A DNA stretch of 57,585 nucleotides from Tenericutes bacterium HGW-Tenericutes-1 (GCA_002839155.1 PGXM01000002.1:1-57585), one strand, 5' to 3'. Positions 32,837-43,759 are shown, numbered from the stretch's first letter. Numbers and translations are program-made. The notes: a model not told the origin generated them from the letters alone.

Positions 32837-34291
32837 TTACTTTCTGCCACGGCCGATTAAATGGCCATTAGCGACTGCGTTGACATCGTCAATCGTCAGT
32901 TGGAACGATATATCGCGTTTTTCAAATTCTGCACGCTCTCTAATTTTTGCACGGTGATGAGCTTTGATAACTTCAGGCAATCCTAAATTACCGAATTCTA
33001 AGATTCGGATAAAGCCTTCATTATCTCTGGCGGGCAATACTTTACCGGCATTGAATTTTGAAGGTGCGAAAGGAACATCTAAAATGCCTTGTTCAAAGGC
33101 TTTAATAACACCTTGAACTAAGTCGCCATCACCCACGGTGAAGACAGCGTCCATTAAAGCATCGACTTCACTTTCGATTTGAGCGATTTCCATTTGAAGT
33201 TCCATCGATTCAGGGAAGTGTTGATCTTTTAATAAATTAACCACAAATTTCGACGCCTTAATCCCAATGCCATTCGCTTCAGCTGTGGGTACACCCACTG
33301 ATTCATGCGGTGACTTGGTAATCATTTTGGTTGCTTTAGATAAGGCAGCAACCACTGAAGACATGGAAATTAAGCCCGTCGCTGCTGCTTCATCGGCTGG
33401 GAATCCACCCATCCATTGATGGAATACCGTGGTAACAATCATATTTTTATAACCGTATCTGTGTAAGTAACTTTCTGTTTGTCTTAATAACGCTTTAATT
33501 GCGGCGATATCTTGAACAACATTTCCGCCCATGCCATAGCCAACAGTGATATTTTTAACGCCTTGTTCTGCGGCGAGTAAGGCTTCTATAATTTGAACAG
33601 TATTGGAAATACACGGTGGAACCAATGTTCCGGTTAACGGACCAAAAGGTTCACGATTAATCGTAACGCCATGATCTTCATAATAACCAACTAAGCGGTC
33701 GACGTACTGCCAGTTTTTAATTGTTGTTTCCAAAGATACACTTTTAGCGTAAGGAATGTTATAAGAAATGCCTCCGCCTTCATTTGACGTCCAGCCGGAT
33801 GCATGAATAATTTCTGATAACAATCTTGCATCAGGGGTTCCGTGTCTTGCCTGAATTGGTACACTGACATTTTCAAAAACTTTCTTACAACCATCGACGC
33901 CATGGTTTACAGCGGGAAACCCGTTGAGCATGGAGCGGTGAGCGATTTGACTTTCCTGAATACCTCGTTCAGCTTCAACATACCGGTTTTGTCTTGTATA
34001 GGAATCGATGGTGGAGGGAACAAAGTCCGCCCCTGCATCGATTAAGGACTTTAATAATTGGATGTGATCATCTAAAACCGCAACGCCAGCACGGGGTTGC
34101 ACTAGTGTCACCCCACCTTGTTTGGCTTTGGATAATTTAATCGCAAAATTCTTTGATTCTGGAATTGATTTCAAGTACGGAATTGAACGTGAAAAATCAA
34201 GGTCTGGATGACTGCCTGTTTTCCATGCTTGTAGTACCTTTTCGCGTTCTGCTAAAAAATCCGCTTCTGACATTTTTTTGTTTAGTAACAT
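32837..34291 (-). CDS. glmE: Glutamate mutase epsilon subunit
   Basis: A 484-residue MutE/GlmE TIM barrel. Family stretches include [52 protein letters not shown] and [20 protein letters not shown]. With GlmS and adenosylcobalamin it rearranges glutamate to 3-methylaspartate. It lies between glmL and mal in the operon. Confidence 0.95.
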   Translation of the reverse strand: MLLNKKMSEADFLAEREKVLQAWKTGSHPDLDFSRSIPYLKSIPESKNFAIKLSKAKQGGVTLVQPRAGVAVLDDHIQLLKSLIDAGADFVPSTIDSYTRQNRYVEAERGIQESQIAHRSMLNGFPAVNHGVDGCKKVFENVSVPIQARHGTPDARLLSEIIHASGWTSNEGGGISYNIPYAKSVSLETTIKNWQYVDRLVGYYEDHGVTINREPFGPLTGTLVPPCISNTVQIIEALLAAEQGVKNITVGYGMGGNVVQDIAAIKALLRQTESYLHRYGYKNMIVTTVFHQWMGGFPADEAAATGLISMSSVVAALSKATKMITKSPHESVGVPTAEANGIGIKASKFVVNLLKDQHFPESMELQMEIAQIESEVDALMDAVFTVGDGDLVQGVIKAFEQGILDVPFAPSKFNAGKVLPARDNEGFIRILEFGNLGLPEVIKAHHRAKIRERAEFEKRDISFQLTIDDVNAVANGHLIGRGRK

Positions 34292-34313
34292 GGCGAAACC
34301 TCTCTCGTTTGTC

Positions 34314-35696
34314 TTAGACTTGTGTCAAATGTTTTTTCATGATTTTTAAAGCTAAAACGGGATCAAATTCGCTTAATAATCCCATTGCATATAGAGAATA
34401 AGTTGAATCGATATAAAATTTAGGATGACGCGGACGAAGTTCAAAATCATTTCTAAAAACATTCGTCGTCTTCGCGAGTATTTGTTTTGGATCGGTTGAT
34501 TTAATAATAACGCCACCGGTTCCAATGACCACTTCAATATCCGTTAAATCTTTTCCGGTTTGATGATGGACCATGCCCATCGGTGTATAAATTTCTTCCA
34601 TTTTTCCAGCATGACGATTCATCGCTTTATAAACACACATTTCAGCTAATAAACGGTCGATTAATTCTTCACTTCTATTTTTGGGTAACATACTGACATT
34701 GGTATTACGATCATTGATTTCTTTTTCAATATCGATGCCTTTTTCAAGATTAATCATCATGATTTCTTCTTTAGTTAGGGCTTTTAAGATTCCGGTCGCT
34801 GAATAGCGCATCCCTAAATCACCTTCAACGGTTCTTTTTGCGTAAGGTTCTTCTAATCCGGTTAAAATGACATCCCCGCGTTTAGAAGGTTCGCTAATGG
34901 AATAAAGGTCTGTTGTGGCTCCACCGACATCAACGACAACAACTTCACCCAAGCCAGGCTCATGCATGTAGCCTTTTGCAAGTAGTTCACAGGCTCTTAA
35001 GACAGCTTCGGGAGTAGGTAATACAACTTTATCGATTTCAGATTCAATTTTCTTAATACCTTTGGCTTCAATAATGTTTTTAAGAAATAATTCCCGAATT
35101 TTTTCTCTCGCTTGTTTGATATTGAGTTGATTGATTTTTGGCATGACGTTGTCAACGATATGTCCATTGACATGATGATTATCAAATATCGCTTTAATTT
35201 CATCTTGAACCGATTTATTTCCGCCATAGACGATAGGAATGCCTAGGTTTGCTTCTGATAACATTTTAGCGTTAAATAGAACGCATTCCGAGTTTCCACC
35301 GTCAGATCCGCCTGCGAGTAAGACAATATCGATTTTTTTGGTTTTAATGAGTTCAACTTCTGACGAGTTTAAATGATGTGAAAACACCAAATCAACTTTA
35401 GCGCCAGCCCCTAAACAAACGCGTTTTGCGGCTTCAACCGTCAATTCTTCAACCAATCCAATCGCAGCCATCTTCAGTCCACCTGCAGCACTTGAACAAG
35501 CAATGACACGGTCAAAAACCACCGGGTGTCCGATGGTTTTAGAGAGTTGATCTAGTGCATTTTTATAACCAATAGTTATATCGGTATCAACAGTCGTAAA
35601 ATGATTCGCACTGGCGAAAATGTCGCCTAGTTCTGAATCAACCGCTGTAAGTTTGGTGAAGGTCGAACCGAAATCGATTAGCAAATACTTTGCCAT
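34314..35696 (-). CDS. glmL: Glutamate mutase reactivation protein GlmL
   Basis: The ATG at 35696 has GGGTGAG just upstream and gives 460 residues. Hsp70/actin-like ATPase fold: [16 protein letters not shown] near the start and [16 protein letters not shown] in the middle. It belongs to the MutL/GlmL family (unrelated to the mismatch-repair MutL) found between glmS and glmE in clostridia. It is thought to exchange damaged cobalamin. It overlaps the glmS stop region closely. Confidence 0.93.
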   Translation of the reverse strand: MAKYLLIDFGSTFTKLTAVDSELGDIFASANHFTTVDTDITIGYKNALDQLSKTIGHPVVFDRVIACSSAAGGLKMAAIGLVEELTVEAAKRVCLGAGAKVDLVFSHHLNSSEVELIKTKKIDIVLLAGGSDGGNSECVLFNAKMLSEANLGIPIVYGGNKSVQDEIKAIFDNHHVNGHIVDNVMPKINQLNIKQAREKIRELFLKNIIEAKGIKKIESEIDKVVLPTPEAVLRACELLAKGYMHEPGLGEVVVVDVGGATTDLYSISEPSKRGDVILTGLEEPYAKRTVEGDLGMRYSATGILKALTKEEIMMINLEKGIDIEKEINDRNTNVSMLPKNRSEELIDRLLAEMCVYKAMNRHAGKMEEIYTPMGMVHHQTGKDLTDIEVVIGTGGVIIKSTDPKQILAKTTNVFRNDFELRPRHPKFYIDSTYSLYAMGLLSEFDPVLALKIMKKHLTQV

Positions 35697-35697
35697 T

Positions 35698-36102
35698 CTA
35701 CTCACCCAAATCGTTTTTGATATCGTTTAATGCCATATCGATAGAAATTCCCGGTGGGTAAACACGGTTGAATCCCATTTGTAAGAAACGTTGTTTGACT
35801 TCACTAAAATCTTGTTTACCAACAACGATATTTCCACCAACATAAAGGAATATATCGCCAATACCTGATTCAATACATTTTTGACGCATGCCACGGCAAT
35901 CGATTTCTCCATGACCGTATAAACTTGAAACTAAGATTAATTCAGCGTCAGCTTCAATCGCTGCGTTGATAAAATCTTCTTGCGAGGACAATACTCCAAT
36001 GTTAATCACATTATATCCTGCATTTGTTAATGTGTAATCTATAATCTTGTTGCCAACTGCATGGACATCTGCTCCGATGACCCCTATTACAATTGATTTC
36101 AA
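35698..36102 (-). CDS. glmS: Glutamate mutase sigma (B12-binding) subunit
   Basis: 134 residues with the cobalamin-binding motif DVHAVGNKI (DxHxxG; His lower ligand) and the partner strands [14 protein letters not shown] and [10 protein letters not shown]. The start is TTG at 36102 with GGAG eight bases upstream. It is the first gene of the nine-gene operon, behind a clear promoter and cre box. The host must make or import cobalamin. Confidence 0.94.
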   Translation of the reverse strand: MKSIVIGVIGADVHAVGNKIIDYTLTNAGYNVINIGVLSSQEDFINAAIEADAELILVSSLYGHGEIDCRGMRQKCIESGIGDIFLYVGGNIVVGKQDFSEVKQRFLQMGFNRVYPPGISIDMALNDIKNDLGE

Positions 36103-36121
36103 AATGATGTCTCCTTCAGCT

Positions 36122-36135
36122 TGAAAGCGTTTTTA
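36122..36135. promoter_or_regulatory. cre-like box of the glm-cit operon
   Basis: TGAAAGCGTTTTTA differs from the CcpA consensus TGWAANCGNTNWCA at one position. It lies just downstream of the promoter, a repressing position. Confidence 0.6.
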
Positions 36136-36144
36136 TCCGTATAG

Positions 36145-36173
36145 ATTATATCATACACATGCGTTAGTTTCAA
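36145..36173 (-). promoter_or_regulatory. Promoter of the glm-mal-cit operon
   Basis: Minus strand TTGAAA (36168-36173), 17-bp spacer, TATAAT (36145-36150), 43 bp upstream of the glmS start. The rest of 36174-36337 shows nothing else I can support. Confidence 0.75.
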
Positions 36174-36340
36174 TTGTGGATTTTCGAAATTTTGGATATT
36201 CTTTCATATCCTTGATAAATCATGAAAATGTTATTGAATTACTAAAAAATTATAACATTAATTCAGTGTTGAAGCAATCATATCTATATAATAGATAGTA
36301 AAAGAAAGTGATGCTTTTACACCAGGATTTTTTCATATAT

Positions 36341-36387
36341 AAAAAGATGTTAATCAGGCCTTTTATGAGGGTCTTGATTAACATCTT
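36341..36387 (-). terminator. Terminator downstream of the mscS-type gene
   Basis: Thirteen-base arms AAGATGTTAATCA / TGATTAACATCTT around an 18-base loop, with a T run on the minus strand. Confidence 0.8.
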
Positions 36388-36418
36388 TATAAGTTGTTTT
36401 TTAGATATTAAAACAAAT

Positions 36419-37372
36419 TTATTCTGCTTTTGGTTTTTCTTGATGAACAACAACTTGAGGAAATGGAATTTCAATTCCATTTTTATCAAACAATAATTTC
36501 ATTTCGCGGTTTAGATCTCTTACAACTTGATATTTCTTTTTTTCATGGCTTTTCGAGTAAATACGAATGACGACAGACGAACTTCCTAGTTCCTGAACAC
36601 CGCGGTAATGCGGTCCCTCAATAATATCGGGAATTCTTGACTTAATGTCACTAAGATTATCTTTTATGATTTTCTCAACTTTGACTAAATCCGCTGAGTA
36701 ACTGATTGAAATATCGCAAATAGCGGCCGATAAATCCGCTGACGTGTTAATCGCCCCACGGATGTCCGAATTATTGACAATCTTGATATCCCCATTGATA
36801 TCTTCAAATTTCGTGACACGAATTCCAATTTCTAAAACCGTACCTCTGAAATCACCAATTTGAATGACATCGCCAATTTGAAATTGTTTTTCAAAAATCA
36901 AAAACAAGCCACTGATAACATCTTCAATTAAGCTTTGCGCCCCAAACGATAAAGCTAATCCTAATATTCCAGCACCAGCGAGTAAGGTTCTTGTTTCCAC
37001 ACCCCAAGCCGATAAAATTAAGAATAGCGCTACGAGGATTGCAAGATAACGAATCATACTTCGTAATATCGTTCCAACCGTTTCGCTTCGAGAATTTTTT
37101 TTCATCAGCAAACTGATGATAAAAGTCATGAGCAACGTAATTAACCATATGAAAAAGATGACTGAGAGAGATTCTAAAATCTTAACATAATTATTTGTAA
37201 AGAAATCGACTATATTAAAAAATTTCCCGACGCTATTATTCACAATGGCTTCAAACGTTGAACCTGGAAATAAAACCCCTGCGAAAATCGAGATTAAAAC
37301 AAGTAAAAACACACAAGCAGCAATCACAATCATTGTGACTTTTTCTTTCTTTGTTTTAGCTTTAAAATTCAT
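36419..37372 (-). CDS. mscS: Small-conductance mechanosensitive channel (MscS family)
   Basis: 317 residues with three N-terminal membrane helices, then the pore-lining helix and beta domain: AGAGILGLALSFGAQSLIED, GLFLIFEKQFQIGDVIQIG, GTVLEIGIRVTKFEDINGD. These are the MscS core motifs. It releases solutes on osmotic downshock. It lies 11 bp downstream of the gene at 37384 and probably shares its transcript. Confidence 0.93.
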   Translation of the reverse strand: MNFKAKTKKEKVTMIVIAACVFLLVLISIFAGVLFPGSTFEAIVNNSVGKFFNIVDFFTNNYVKILESLSVIFFIWLITLLMTFIISLLMKKNSRSETVGTILRSMIRYLAILVALFLILSAWGVETRTLLAGAGILGLALSFGAQSLIEDVISGLFLIFEKQFQIGDVIQIGDFRGTVLEIGIRVTKFEDINGDIKIVNNSDIRGAINTSADLSAAICDISISYSADLVKVEKIIKDNLSDIKSRIPDIIEGPHYRGVQELGSSSVVIRIYSKSHEKKKYQVVRDLNREMKLLFDKNGIEIPFPQVVVHQEKPKAE

Positions 37373-37383
37373 GATATTCCCCC

Positions 37384-38736
37384 TTAAGTTAAATCATTCG
37401 TAATGACGTAAAGCGGTGTACTATAATAAGTCGTTTCTAAATTCAATACTTTGTTGCAGACAATCCGTATTTCATAATCATACCCCACTGGTTTTAATAG
37501 GCTAAAAGTCGACACCTTTAAATCATCAAGTGTTAATGTCATTGAAATTGGCATTTCTAGAATATATACCGGATAATCACCGCTAACATCATAAATAATG
37601 TAGTAAAACTGATGCAAGATATTTGACGGATCATCGATTGATATATCGAAATAATAATAATCTATATCTTCAGTCATATTGACTGTAACAAAGTAATTAG
37701 GAGTTGTACTAAATTCGATACTGGTAATCTCAATGTCAGTTAAGACCTCAGTCAATGGATCAACATAATTTGCTTTGAGTACTAAGAAGTAAGTTGTTTC
37801 AGTTTTTAACTCATCAATTATAAGCGTATTTGAATCCATTTGAATACTTGATACGGGTTCTGTTAATTCAAATTGATTGATTAATTTGATATTTTCATAG
37901 AGTTCTAAATAATATTTTATTCCGTCAACCACCGTAAAATCAACATAAGCGGATATTTCAACCGATTCATAAGTGACATCCCTAAGGTACAGTGAGCCAT
38001 CAATATTAAGCGGGGTTTTAAAACTCATTGTGTCCAGAATTATTTCGTCCCCTAAGGCATTGGTCGCTTCTAACACTAAATAAACTGTCAAATTGTAGTT
38101 GGATACTATAATGAGGTTATCTTCATCTTCAGAAGATAATGCAATTGATACATAATCAATGCATTCGTCTTGCGGTTGTTCATGTGGTTCATGATAATCA
38201 ATACAGTAATTTAGCCTTACCGATTGGTAAATTTGATCTAAATCAAGATATTTAGTCCGAATTAAATATTCTAGTTCATACTGGGAAGGATCGGTTGTAC
38301 TGAGTTCTACTGAAAGAATTGCTCCTCCACTCCTAACAACAGTGGTTAATGATTCTTTTGCCAATGTTTCGGAACCAAACCCTCTAGAAGCAACAACTAA
38401 AACATCATATTTGGTGTTTTCTCTTAAGTTTTCAACGACACCTGAGTTTAATCCTAGGGATAAAGGAATTTCATAATGATCATATTGACTTTCAACGATG
38501 ATCATCAGACTATCATCAACGATGGAGTTTGAAACGTCAGTTACATTCACATCATAGTAAATCGAATCATCAAAGGTCCCAATTCTTTCAAAGAAAGCGT
38601 TAGGGGGACTACTGGGTGCAATGACAGCAGCGACCACGACGACGGTCGTAATTGCTAGACTTGAAAGCCACTGGCGAATAAAATGTCGCTTTCGGTTTTC
38701 ATTCATTACCTTTTTACGGTCTTTAAGAAAAGCCAT
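37384..38736 (-). CDS. Membrane-anchored extracellular protein with FN3-like repeats
   Basis: 450 residues: short basic cytoplasmic start, one membrane helix (about 23-42), then a long Asp/Tyr-rich beta region. Repeating units ending in patterns such as LRENTKYDVLVVAS and LKTETTYFLVLKANY suggest fibronectin-III-like folds. No catalytic motif or sorting signal. GGAGGGG precedes the ATG. Surface role inferred. Confidence 0.7.
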   Translation of the reverse strand: MAFLKDRKKVMNENRKRHFIRQWLSSLAITTVVVVAAVIAPSSPPNAFFERIGTFDDSIYYDVNVTDVSNSIVDDSLMIIVESQYDHYEIPLSLGLNSGVVENLRENTKYDVLVVASRGFGSETLAKESLTTVVRSGGAILSVELSTTDPSQYELEYLIRTKYLDLDQIYQSVRLNYCIDYHEPHEQPQDECIDYVSIALSSEDEDNLIIVSNYNLTVYLVLEATNALGDEIILDTMSFKTPLNIDGSLYLRDVTYESVEISAYVDFTVVDGIKYYLELYENIKLINQFELTEPVSSIQMDSNTLIIDELKTETTYFLVLKANYVDPLTEVLTDIEITSIEFSTTPNYFVTVNMTEDIDYYYFDISIDDPSNILHQFYYIIYDVSGDYPVYILEMPISMTLTLDDLKVSTFSLLKPVGYDYEIRIVCNKVLNLETTYYSTPLYVITNDLT

Positions 38737-38817
38737 GATAACCCCTCCAATGTATACATTTTAGCATTCTAAAATCGTCTTTTCAAGGTGTTTAACAATA
38801 TCTTTATCACAAAAAAA

Positions 38818-38850
38818 TCAAAAAAAGAGATGCCCTTTCAAAGACATCTA
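38818..38850 (-). terminator. Terminator of the hut operon
   Basis: Minus-strand AGATG ... CATCT stem-loop (828-832 with 845-849 of 38xxx) followed by a run of T, 14 bp after the fchA stop. Confidence 0.65.
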
Positions 38851-38863
38851 CTTTTAATAATAA

Positions 38864-39505
38864 CTATTTCATTTTTTCTTCGACGATTTTTAAAATATTT
38901 CCTTTAATCGTCTTGGCTTTAACAAGCATATCACTGACATTGTTAGCGTAAAATTGTTTTGTGATTTCTAGATCAAGCATCGGTAAATTCGTTTTGACGT
39001 TTAAGATTGCACCTTCTAATCCTGAACATAACATTAAACTAGCGACTCCTAAATCTGATGCTGCGGATTGATTACCATATTTGACAATGAACTCAAGTAA
39101 TTCTAATGCTTCAATCGATAACATCGCCACATGGAAAGGAATTTTAATCGCAACCTTTGAACCTTCTAGTATTTTTTCATTACGAAGTTTAAGTTCTTCA
39201 TCGGTATTTTTCGGTAACTTATAAGCATCCATGATGAGTTGATAAGCTTCCGTATCTTTATCCACTAATGTCATCAACTCTTGCTTAATTTTATTGATGG
39301 TTTCAGCTTTTTTATGAAATTCCATTTGAATGGTTTCATCGAGTGCTAAAAATTTCTTTTTTGTGATTGTCAATTTCGCAACCATTCCTCCTAAGGAAGC
39401 CCCTAAACTGGAGGACAATGCAGCCACAGATCCTCCACCAGGAACCGCTTCTTTTGAGTCGACTAAATTACAAAAATCAGTCACTGTTTGTTCAATGAGT
39501 TTCAT
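38864..39505 (-). CDS. fchA: Formimidoyltetrahydrofolate cyclodeaminase
   Basis: 213 residues of the FTCD_C helical family: VPGGGSVAALSSSLGASLGGMVAKL near the start in two pieces, then AMLSIEALELLEFIVKYGNQ and ASDLGVASLMLCSGLEGAIL. It turns 5-formimino-THF into 5,10-methenyl-THF and ammonia, completing the folate branch of histidine breakdown. In animals this activity is fused to FtcD; here it is separate. It overlaps hutI by 4 bp. Confidence 0.9.
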   Translation of the reverse strand: MKLIEQTVTDFCNLVDSKEAVPGGGSVAALSSSLGASLGGMVAKLTITKKKFLALDETIQMEFHKKAETINKIKQELMTLVDKDTEAYQLIMDAYKLPKNTDEELKLRNEKILEGSKVAIKIPFHVAMLSIEALELLEFIVKYGNQSAASDLGVASLMLCSGLEGAILNVKTNLPMLDLEITKQFYANNVSDMLVKAKTIKGNILKIVEEKMK

Positions 39506-40767
39506 GATTTTCTCCTTTCAAGAATTGTTCTATCTTTCACGACTAATTGTCCGTTTTTAAAGACATCTTGCGTGTGATTAATACCAAAATGATATAATAC
39601 ATACTCTAAATTAGGTGCCTTTAATAAGGTGATATCAGCCTTTTTGCCAACTTCTAAACTGCCAATTTCATGATTTAAATTAAGAATGACGGCAGGATTA
39701 ATCGTCACGGCATTTAAGATTTCAAAGGGATTCATCTTCATTTTATTCGCCGCAAGTTGCATCGCAAATTGAAGATTTTCTGAAGGAGCAGATCCTGGAT
39801 TGTAATCGCTAGATATCGCAATTGCGATTCCTTTTGAAAGCATCATTCTTGCATTCGCATAGTCCTTGTTTAAATAAAAAGAGGTTTGCGGTAATAAATT
39901 TGCGATGGTATTTGAAACAGCCATGGCATCCATATCTTGTTCATCCATCGCCATTAAATGATCAGCCGATACCGCTTTTAATTCAACAGCGAGTCCTGCA
40001 CCGCCAATAGAATGTATTTCATCCGCATGCATACGAATTTTAAAACCAAGTTCTAACGCATTTTCTAAAATATCTTTAGTTTCTTCTAAAGAAAAAACAT
40101 CTGTTTCACAGAAAACATCGACTTGAGTTGCTAATTTTAATTTCGCAATCACGGATAAAGATTCAATGATAGATTCAATGTAGTCTTCGCGGTTATCCTT
40201 AAAATCTTTAGGAATTGCGTGAGCACCCATATAGGTTGAAACAATATCAATCGGATGATTTTCGTGGAGTCGTTTCGCAACTTTGAGTTGTTTGATTTCA
40301 TTATCTAAATTGAGTCCATATCCACTTTTTGCTTCAATCGTTGTTACTCCAAAAAGTAACATCTCCTCTAGTGATTGATAAGCTTTTGTATACAGTTCAT
40401 CAAAAGTTGCATTTCTAGTCATTTCAACCGTTGATAAGATTCCGCCACCACTTTTTAAAATATCTAAATAAGGGATGCCTTCAATCTTTTTTGCAAATTC
40501 GGATTCTCTTGACCCGCCATGGACTAAATGGGTATGTGAGTCGATGAATCCCGGAACCGCAATGGCATTTTTCGCATCATGAATGATGACGTCTTTTTCC
40601 ATGTATTTCTCAAATGAACCGGTTCCTAATGCATAGATTAATCCGTCTTGAATCACGATATAAGCATCATTTAAAACGAGGACTTGATTCATGGATGTCC
40701 CTTTTAGTAACATAGAGCCCGTCGATGTATAAAGCGTTTGAATGTTTTTAATAATCGTTTTAGGCAT
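39502..40767 (-). CDS. hutI: Imidazolonepropionase
   Basis: The ATG at 40767 has GGAGG five bases upstream, giving 421 residues. Amidohydrolase fold with the metal site PGFIDSHTHLVHGGSRESEF, FKIRMHADEIHSIGGAGLA, VSADHLMAM and AISSDYNPGSAPS. It opens the ring of 4-imidazolone-5-propionate to N-formimino-glutamate. Confidence 0.95.
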   Translation of the reverse strand: MPKTIIKNIQTLYTSTGSMLLKGTSMNQVLVLNDAYIVIQDGLIYALGTGSFEKYMEKDVIIHDAKNAIAVPGFIDSHTHLVHGGSRESEFAKKIEGIPYLDILKSGGGILSTVEMTRNATFDELYTKAYQSLEEMLLFGVTTIEAKSGYGLNLDNEIKQLKVAKRLHENHPIDIVSTYMGAHAIPKDFKDNREDYIESIIESLSVIAKLKLATQVDVFCETDVFSLEETKDILENALELGFKIRMHADEIHSIGGAGLAVELKAVSADHLMAMDEQDMDAMAVSNTIANLLPQTSFYLNKDYANARMMLSKGIAIAISSDYNPGSAPSENLQFAMQLAANKMKMNPFEILNAVTINPAVILNLNHEIGSLEVGKKADITLLKAPNLEYVLYHFGINHTQDVFKNGQLVVKDRTILERRKS

Positions 40768-40776
40768 AGACACCTC

Positions 40777-41739
40777 CTATATCCAATATTCCACAATCTT
40801 CGTCTTATTAAAATCTCTAAACTGCAAATATTTGATGGCATAAGCAGTTAATGTCTCTAAATCCATTGATTTATCATAAGGTATTTGTTGAACTTGTAAG
40901 TAATATTTTACTGAATCTAACAACGCCTGTTTAGGGACAAGACCAATAATTTCAGAAGATTTGACAGCTACGTGATATCTTAAAGCTTCAAATTTTATGA
41001 CTTCAAGAATGCGGTAAATCGGATTTTTTGCATAATCTAAGATATTCATCGTGACTTGCATATGTCCCTGTTTTTCTAAAAATGCAGGACCGGCTTGAAT
41101 ATGTTGAAAACCACCACTCGATTGACGGATGGTTTTCGCAAGCGTAGACGCTGTTTTTTCATTATCGGTCGCTAAATCAATATTAAAAGCGACTAAGAAA
41201 TCTCTTGCACCAACTGCGACTGATCCAAATGTGGGATGAGTCGCTGGCTTTCCAAAATCAGGGTGCCAAGCAACTTCTTTTATTTTTTCTTTCATGCCTT
41301 CATATTCGCCTTTTCGAATATTAGGTAACGATATTCTATCTTCCGTTCTCGCCGCTTTTGCATAAAGAAATACTGGAATGTCAAATAAAGCTGCGATTTT
41401 TTCTCCCATTGTATTTGCAAAATTCACACAGTCTTCAATTGTCACATTTTGAATCGGGATAAACGGAATCACATCGACAGCTCCAATTCTTGGGTGTTCA
41501 CCCGATTGATGATTCATATCAATTTCTTCGATACAATTCTTCACAAAGGGAATTAATGCTTCCATAATCGCTTCTACTTCACCAATTAACGTCACAACGG
41601 TCCGGTTATAATCGGCGTCTGGTTCATAGGATATCATTTTAAAGTTTTCTTGATTTTTGAAAGGAGCGACGATACGCTCAATTTTAGATAAGTCCCGTCC
41701 TTCAGAAAAATTTGGAACACATTCGATGATTCTTTGCAT
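40777..41739 (-). CDS. ftcD: Glutamate formimidoyltransferase
   Basis: 320 residues, only the transferase domains: IIECVPNFSEGRDLSKIERI, HPRIGAVDVIPFIPIQN, and a folate-binding C-terminal half (SSGGFQHIQAGPAFLEKQGH). It moves the formimino group of N-formimino-glutamate to tetrahydrofolate, freeing glutamate that can feed the glutamate mutase operon. Confidence 0.94.
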   Translation of the reverse strand: MQRIIECVPNFSEGRDLSKIERIVAPFKNQENFKMISYEPDADYNRTVVTLIGEVEAIMEALIPFVKNCIEEIDMNHQSGEHPRIGAVDVIPFIPIQNVTIEDCVNFANTMGEKIAALFDIPVFLYAKAARTEDRISLPNIRKGEYEGMKEKIKEVAWHPDFGKPATHPTFGSVAVGARDFLVAFNIDLATDNEKTASTLAKTIRQSSGGFQHIQAGPAFLEKQGHMQVTMNILDYAKNPIYRILEVIKFEALRYHVAVKSSEIIGLVPKQALLDSVKYYLQVQQIPYDKSMDLETLTAYAIKYLQFRDFNKTKIVEYWI

Positions 41740-41740
41740 G

Positions 41741-43759
41741 TTATTTTCCCCCTTTGATGTAATGTTGTTTGACCAATAAAGCTATTGATGCTTCATCGGT
41801 GAGTTCTGGTAACGTAATCATCGTGTCTTGATGAAGATTAAGATACTCTTTTGTCGCAGTTATTGCATTAGCATTTCTCGCCCATGCCCGTCTTGAAACA
41901 CCGGCCATCACGTCAAATGTCATCGCAGATTTTAAGATTTCATCGGTTTCATAAGTCCCATCTAATACCATGCCATAGCCGCCATTGATGGCTTTTCCAA
42001 TGCCTACGCCACCGCCATTATGGAGTGCGACTAAACTCATACCTCGGGAGGCATTTCCTAAAGCTACGTGCGTTGCCATATCAGCGGTTAAATTAGAACC
42101 GTCCAATATATTAGAAGTCTCTCTAAATGGTGAATCTGTTCCACCACAATCATGATGGTCTCTACCTAACATAATCGGACCTACTTCGTGATTTCTGACC
42201 ATTTCATTAAACTTGAGCGCTATTTTTAGTCTTCCCATGGCGTCTTGATATAAGATTCGTGCTTTTGTCCCAACAACGAGTTTGTTGGTTTTAGCATTTT
42301 TAATCCAGTTATAATTATCGAAGTCTTGGAACCGGCGATTTTTATCGATGCAATTCATCGCTGCACTATCCGTTTTATCCAAATCAGACTCCAAGCCTGA
42401 CAAACAAACCCAGCGGAAAGGACCGTACCCATAATCAAATAACACGGGTCCCATGATATCTTCAACGTAAGAAGGCCAAATAAATCCATCATGGATGTCT
42501 TTGCCATTTTTTGATATTTCTAAAACCCCTGAATCAAAAACAGCTTTCATAAAACTATTGCCATAGTCAAAGAAATAAGTTCCATTCTCTACTAATTGCT
42601 TGATTGCTTGATAATGGAGTTTTAATCCAAGATTTACTTTTTCGATGAATAAAGGTTTGTTATGTTTTAGTAACTCAGTTCTTTCTTCAAACGATAACCC
42701 TTTGGGACAATAACCTCCATCGTAAACCGCGTGACAACTGGTTTGATCACTTAATAAATCAATAAAAATGTGTGATTCATTGGCGTAATCTAATAAATCA
42801 ACGATATTTCCATGATAGGCAATTGCTAAAGGAATCCGGTCTTTTTTTGCTTTCAAAGCGACTTCAAAAGTAGCTTTTGGGGTCGAATAAATCGCATCTA
42901 CCCACCCTTGTGAATGTCTGGTTTGAATGCGGGATAAATCGACTTCAGCGATAATACCAACGCCTCCAGCAATTTTAACGGCTTTCCCTTGAGCACCACT
43001 CATTCCACCTAGTCCAGAAGAAACAAATAACACGCCTTTTAAATCTTCACTTTCAGGAATATGTAATTGACTTCTACCAGCATTTAACAACGTTGAATAC
43101 GTCCCATGGACGATGCCTTGTGGACCAATATACATCCATCCGCCCGCAGTCATCTGCCCGTAAGAAGAGACACCTAAAGCAACTAATCTATTCCATTGCT
43201 CTAAATTATCGTATTCACCGATTAATAATCCATTGGTAATAATGACCCTTGGAGAAGTTTTATGGGAAGGAAAAAGTCCTAATGGATGACCGCTTGAAAC
43301 GACTAACGTTTGTGAATCGGTCATCACTTGTAAATAATATTTAATGATATGGTATTGCATCCAATTTTGCATGACAGCCCCAGTTTCACCATACGTGATT
43401 AACTCGTAAGGATAAAGTGCAACGTCAAAGTCAAGATTGTTATCAATCATCACTTGGAAGGCACGACCTTGTAAGGTGAAGCCTGGATATTCTTCAATGG
43501 GTTGACCATAAATTCTTCCTTTAGGGCGGAATCGGTAGCCATAAATCCTTCCCATCGTTAGTAATTCTTCTAAAAATTCTTGCGCTAACACCTCATGCCA
43601 TTTTTTTGGAATATACCTCAAGGCATTTTTTAACGCTAACGTCGTTTCTGCTTCTGTTAATGAGAAAAAACGTTTTGGAGCTCTCCGAATTGATTCTTGA
43701 AAAACACATGCATCTGGTAATGTTGGAAATAGCGTTTCAATAATGGTCTTATTTTCCAC
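41741..43759 (-). CDS. hutU: Urocanate hydratase
   Basis: 672 residues, longer than the usual 550-560 and like the form found in anaerobes. Features: VVSSGHPLGLFPSHKTSPR, SYGQMTAGGWMYIGPQGIVHG, FVSSGLGGMSGAQGKAVKIA (NAD-binding glycine run), GRDHHDCGGTDSPFRET and GGYGMVLDGTYETDE. It adds water to urocanate with NAD as a bound catalyst. It shares one base with the hutH stop. Confidence 0.94.
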   Translation of the reverse strand: MENKTIIETLFPTLPDACVFQESIRRAPKRFFSLTEAETTLALKNALRYIPKKWHEVLAQEFLEELLTMGRIYGYRFRPKGRIYGQPIEEYPGFTLQGRAFQVMIDNNLDFDVALYPYELITYGETGAVMQNWMQYHIIKYYLQVMTDSQTLVVSSGHPLGLFPSHKTSPRVIITNGLLIGEYDNLEQWNRLVALGVSSYGQMTAGGWMYIGPQGIVHGTYSTLLNAGRSQLHIPESEDLKGVLFVSSGLGGMSGAQGKAVKIAGGVGIIAEVDLSRIQTRHSQGWVDAIYSTPKATFEVALKAKKDRIPLAIAYHGNIVDLLDYANESHIFIDLLSDQTSCHAVYDGGYCPKGLSFEERTELLKHNKPLFIEKVNLGLKLHYQAIKQLVENGTYFFDYGNSFMKAVFDSGVLEISKNGKDIHDGFIWPSYVEDIMGPVLFDYGYGPFRWVCLSGLESDLDKTDSAAMNCIDKNRRFQDFDNYNWIKNAKTNKLVVGTKARILYQDAMGRLKIALKFNEMVRNHEVGPIMLGRDHHDCGGTDSPFRETSNILDGSNLTADMATHVALGNASRGMSLVALHNGGGVGIGKAINGGYGMVLDGTYETDEILKSAMTFDVMAGVSRRAWARNANAITATKEYLNLHQDTMITLPELTDEASIALLVKQHYIKGGK

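Noticed and set aside
34314-35696. DNA mismatch repair MutL
   Set aside because: The name MutL is shared, but the sequence is an actin/Hsp70-like ATPase of the glutamate mutase reactivation family.
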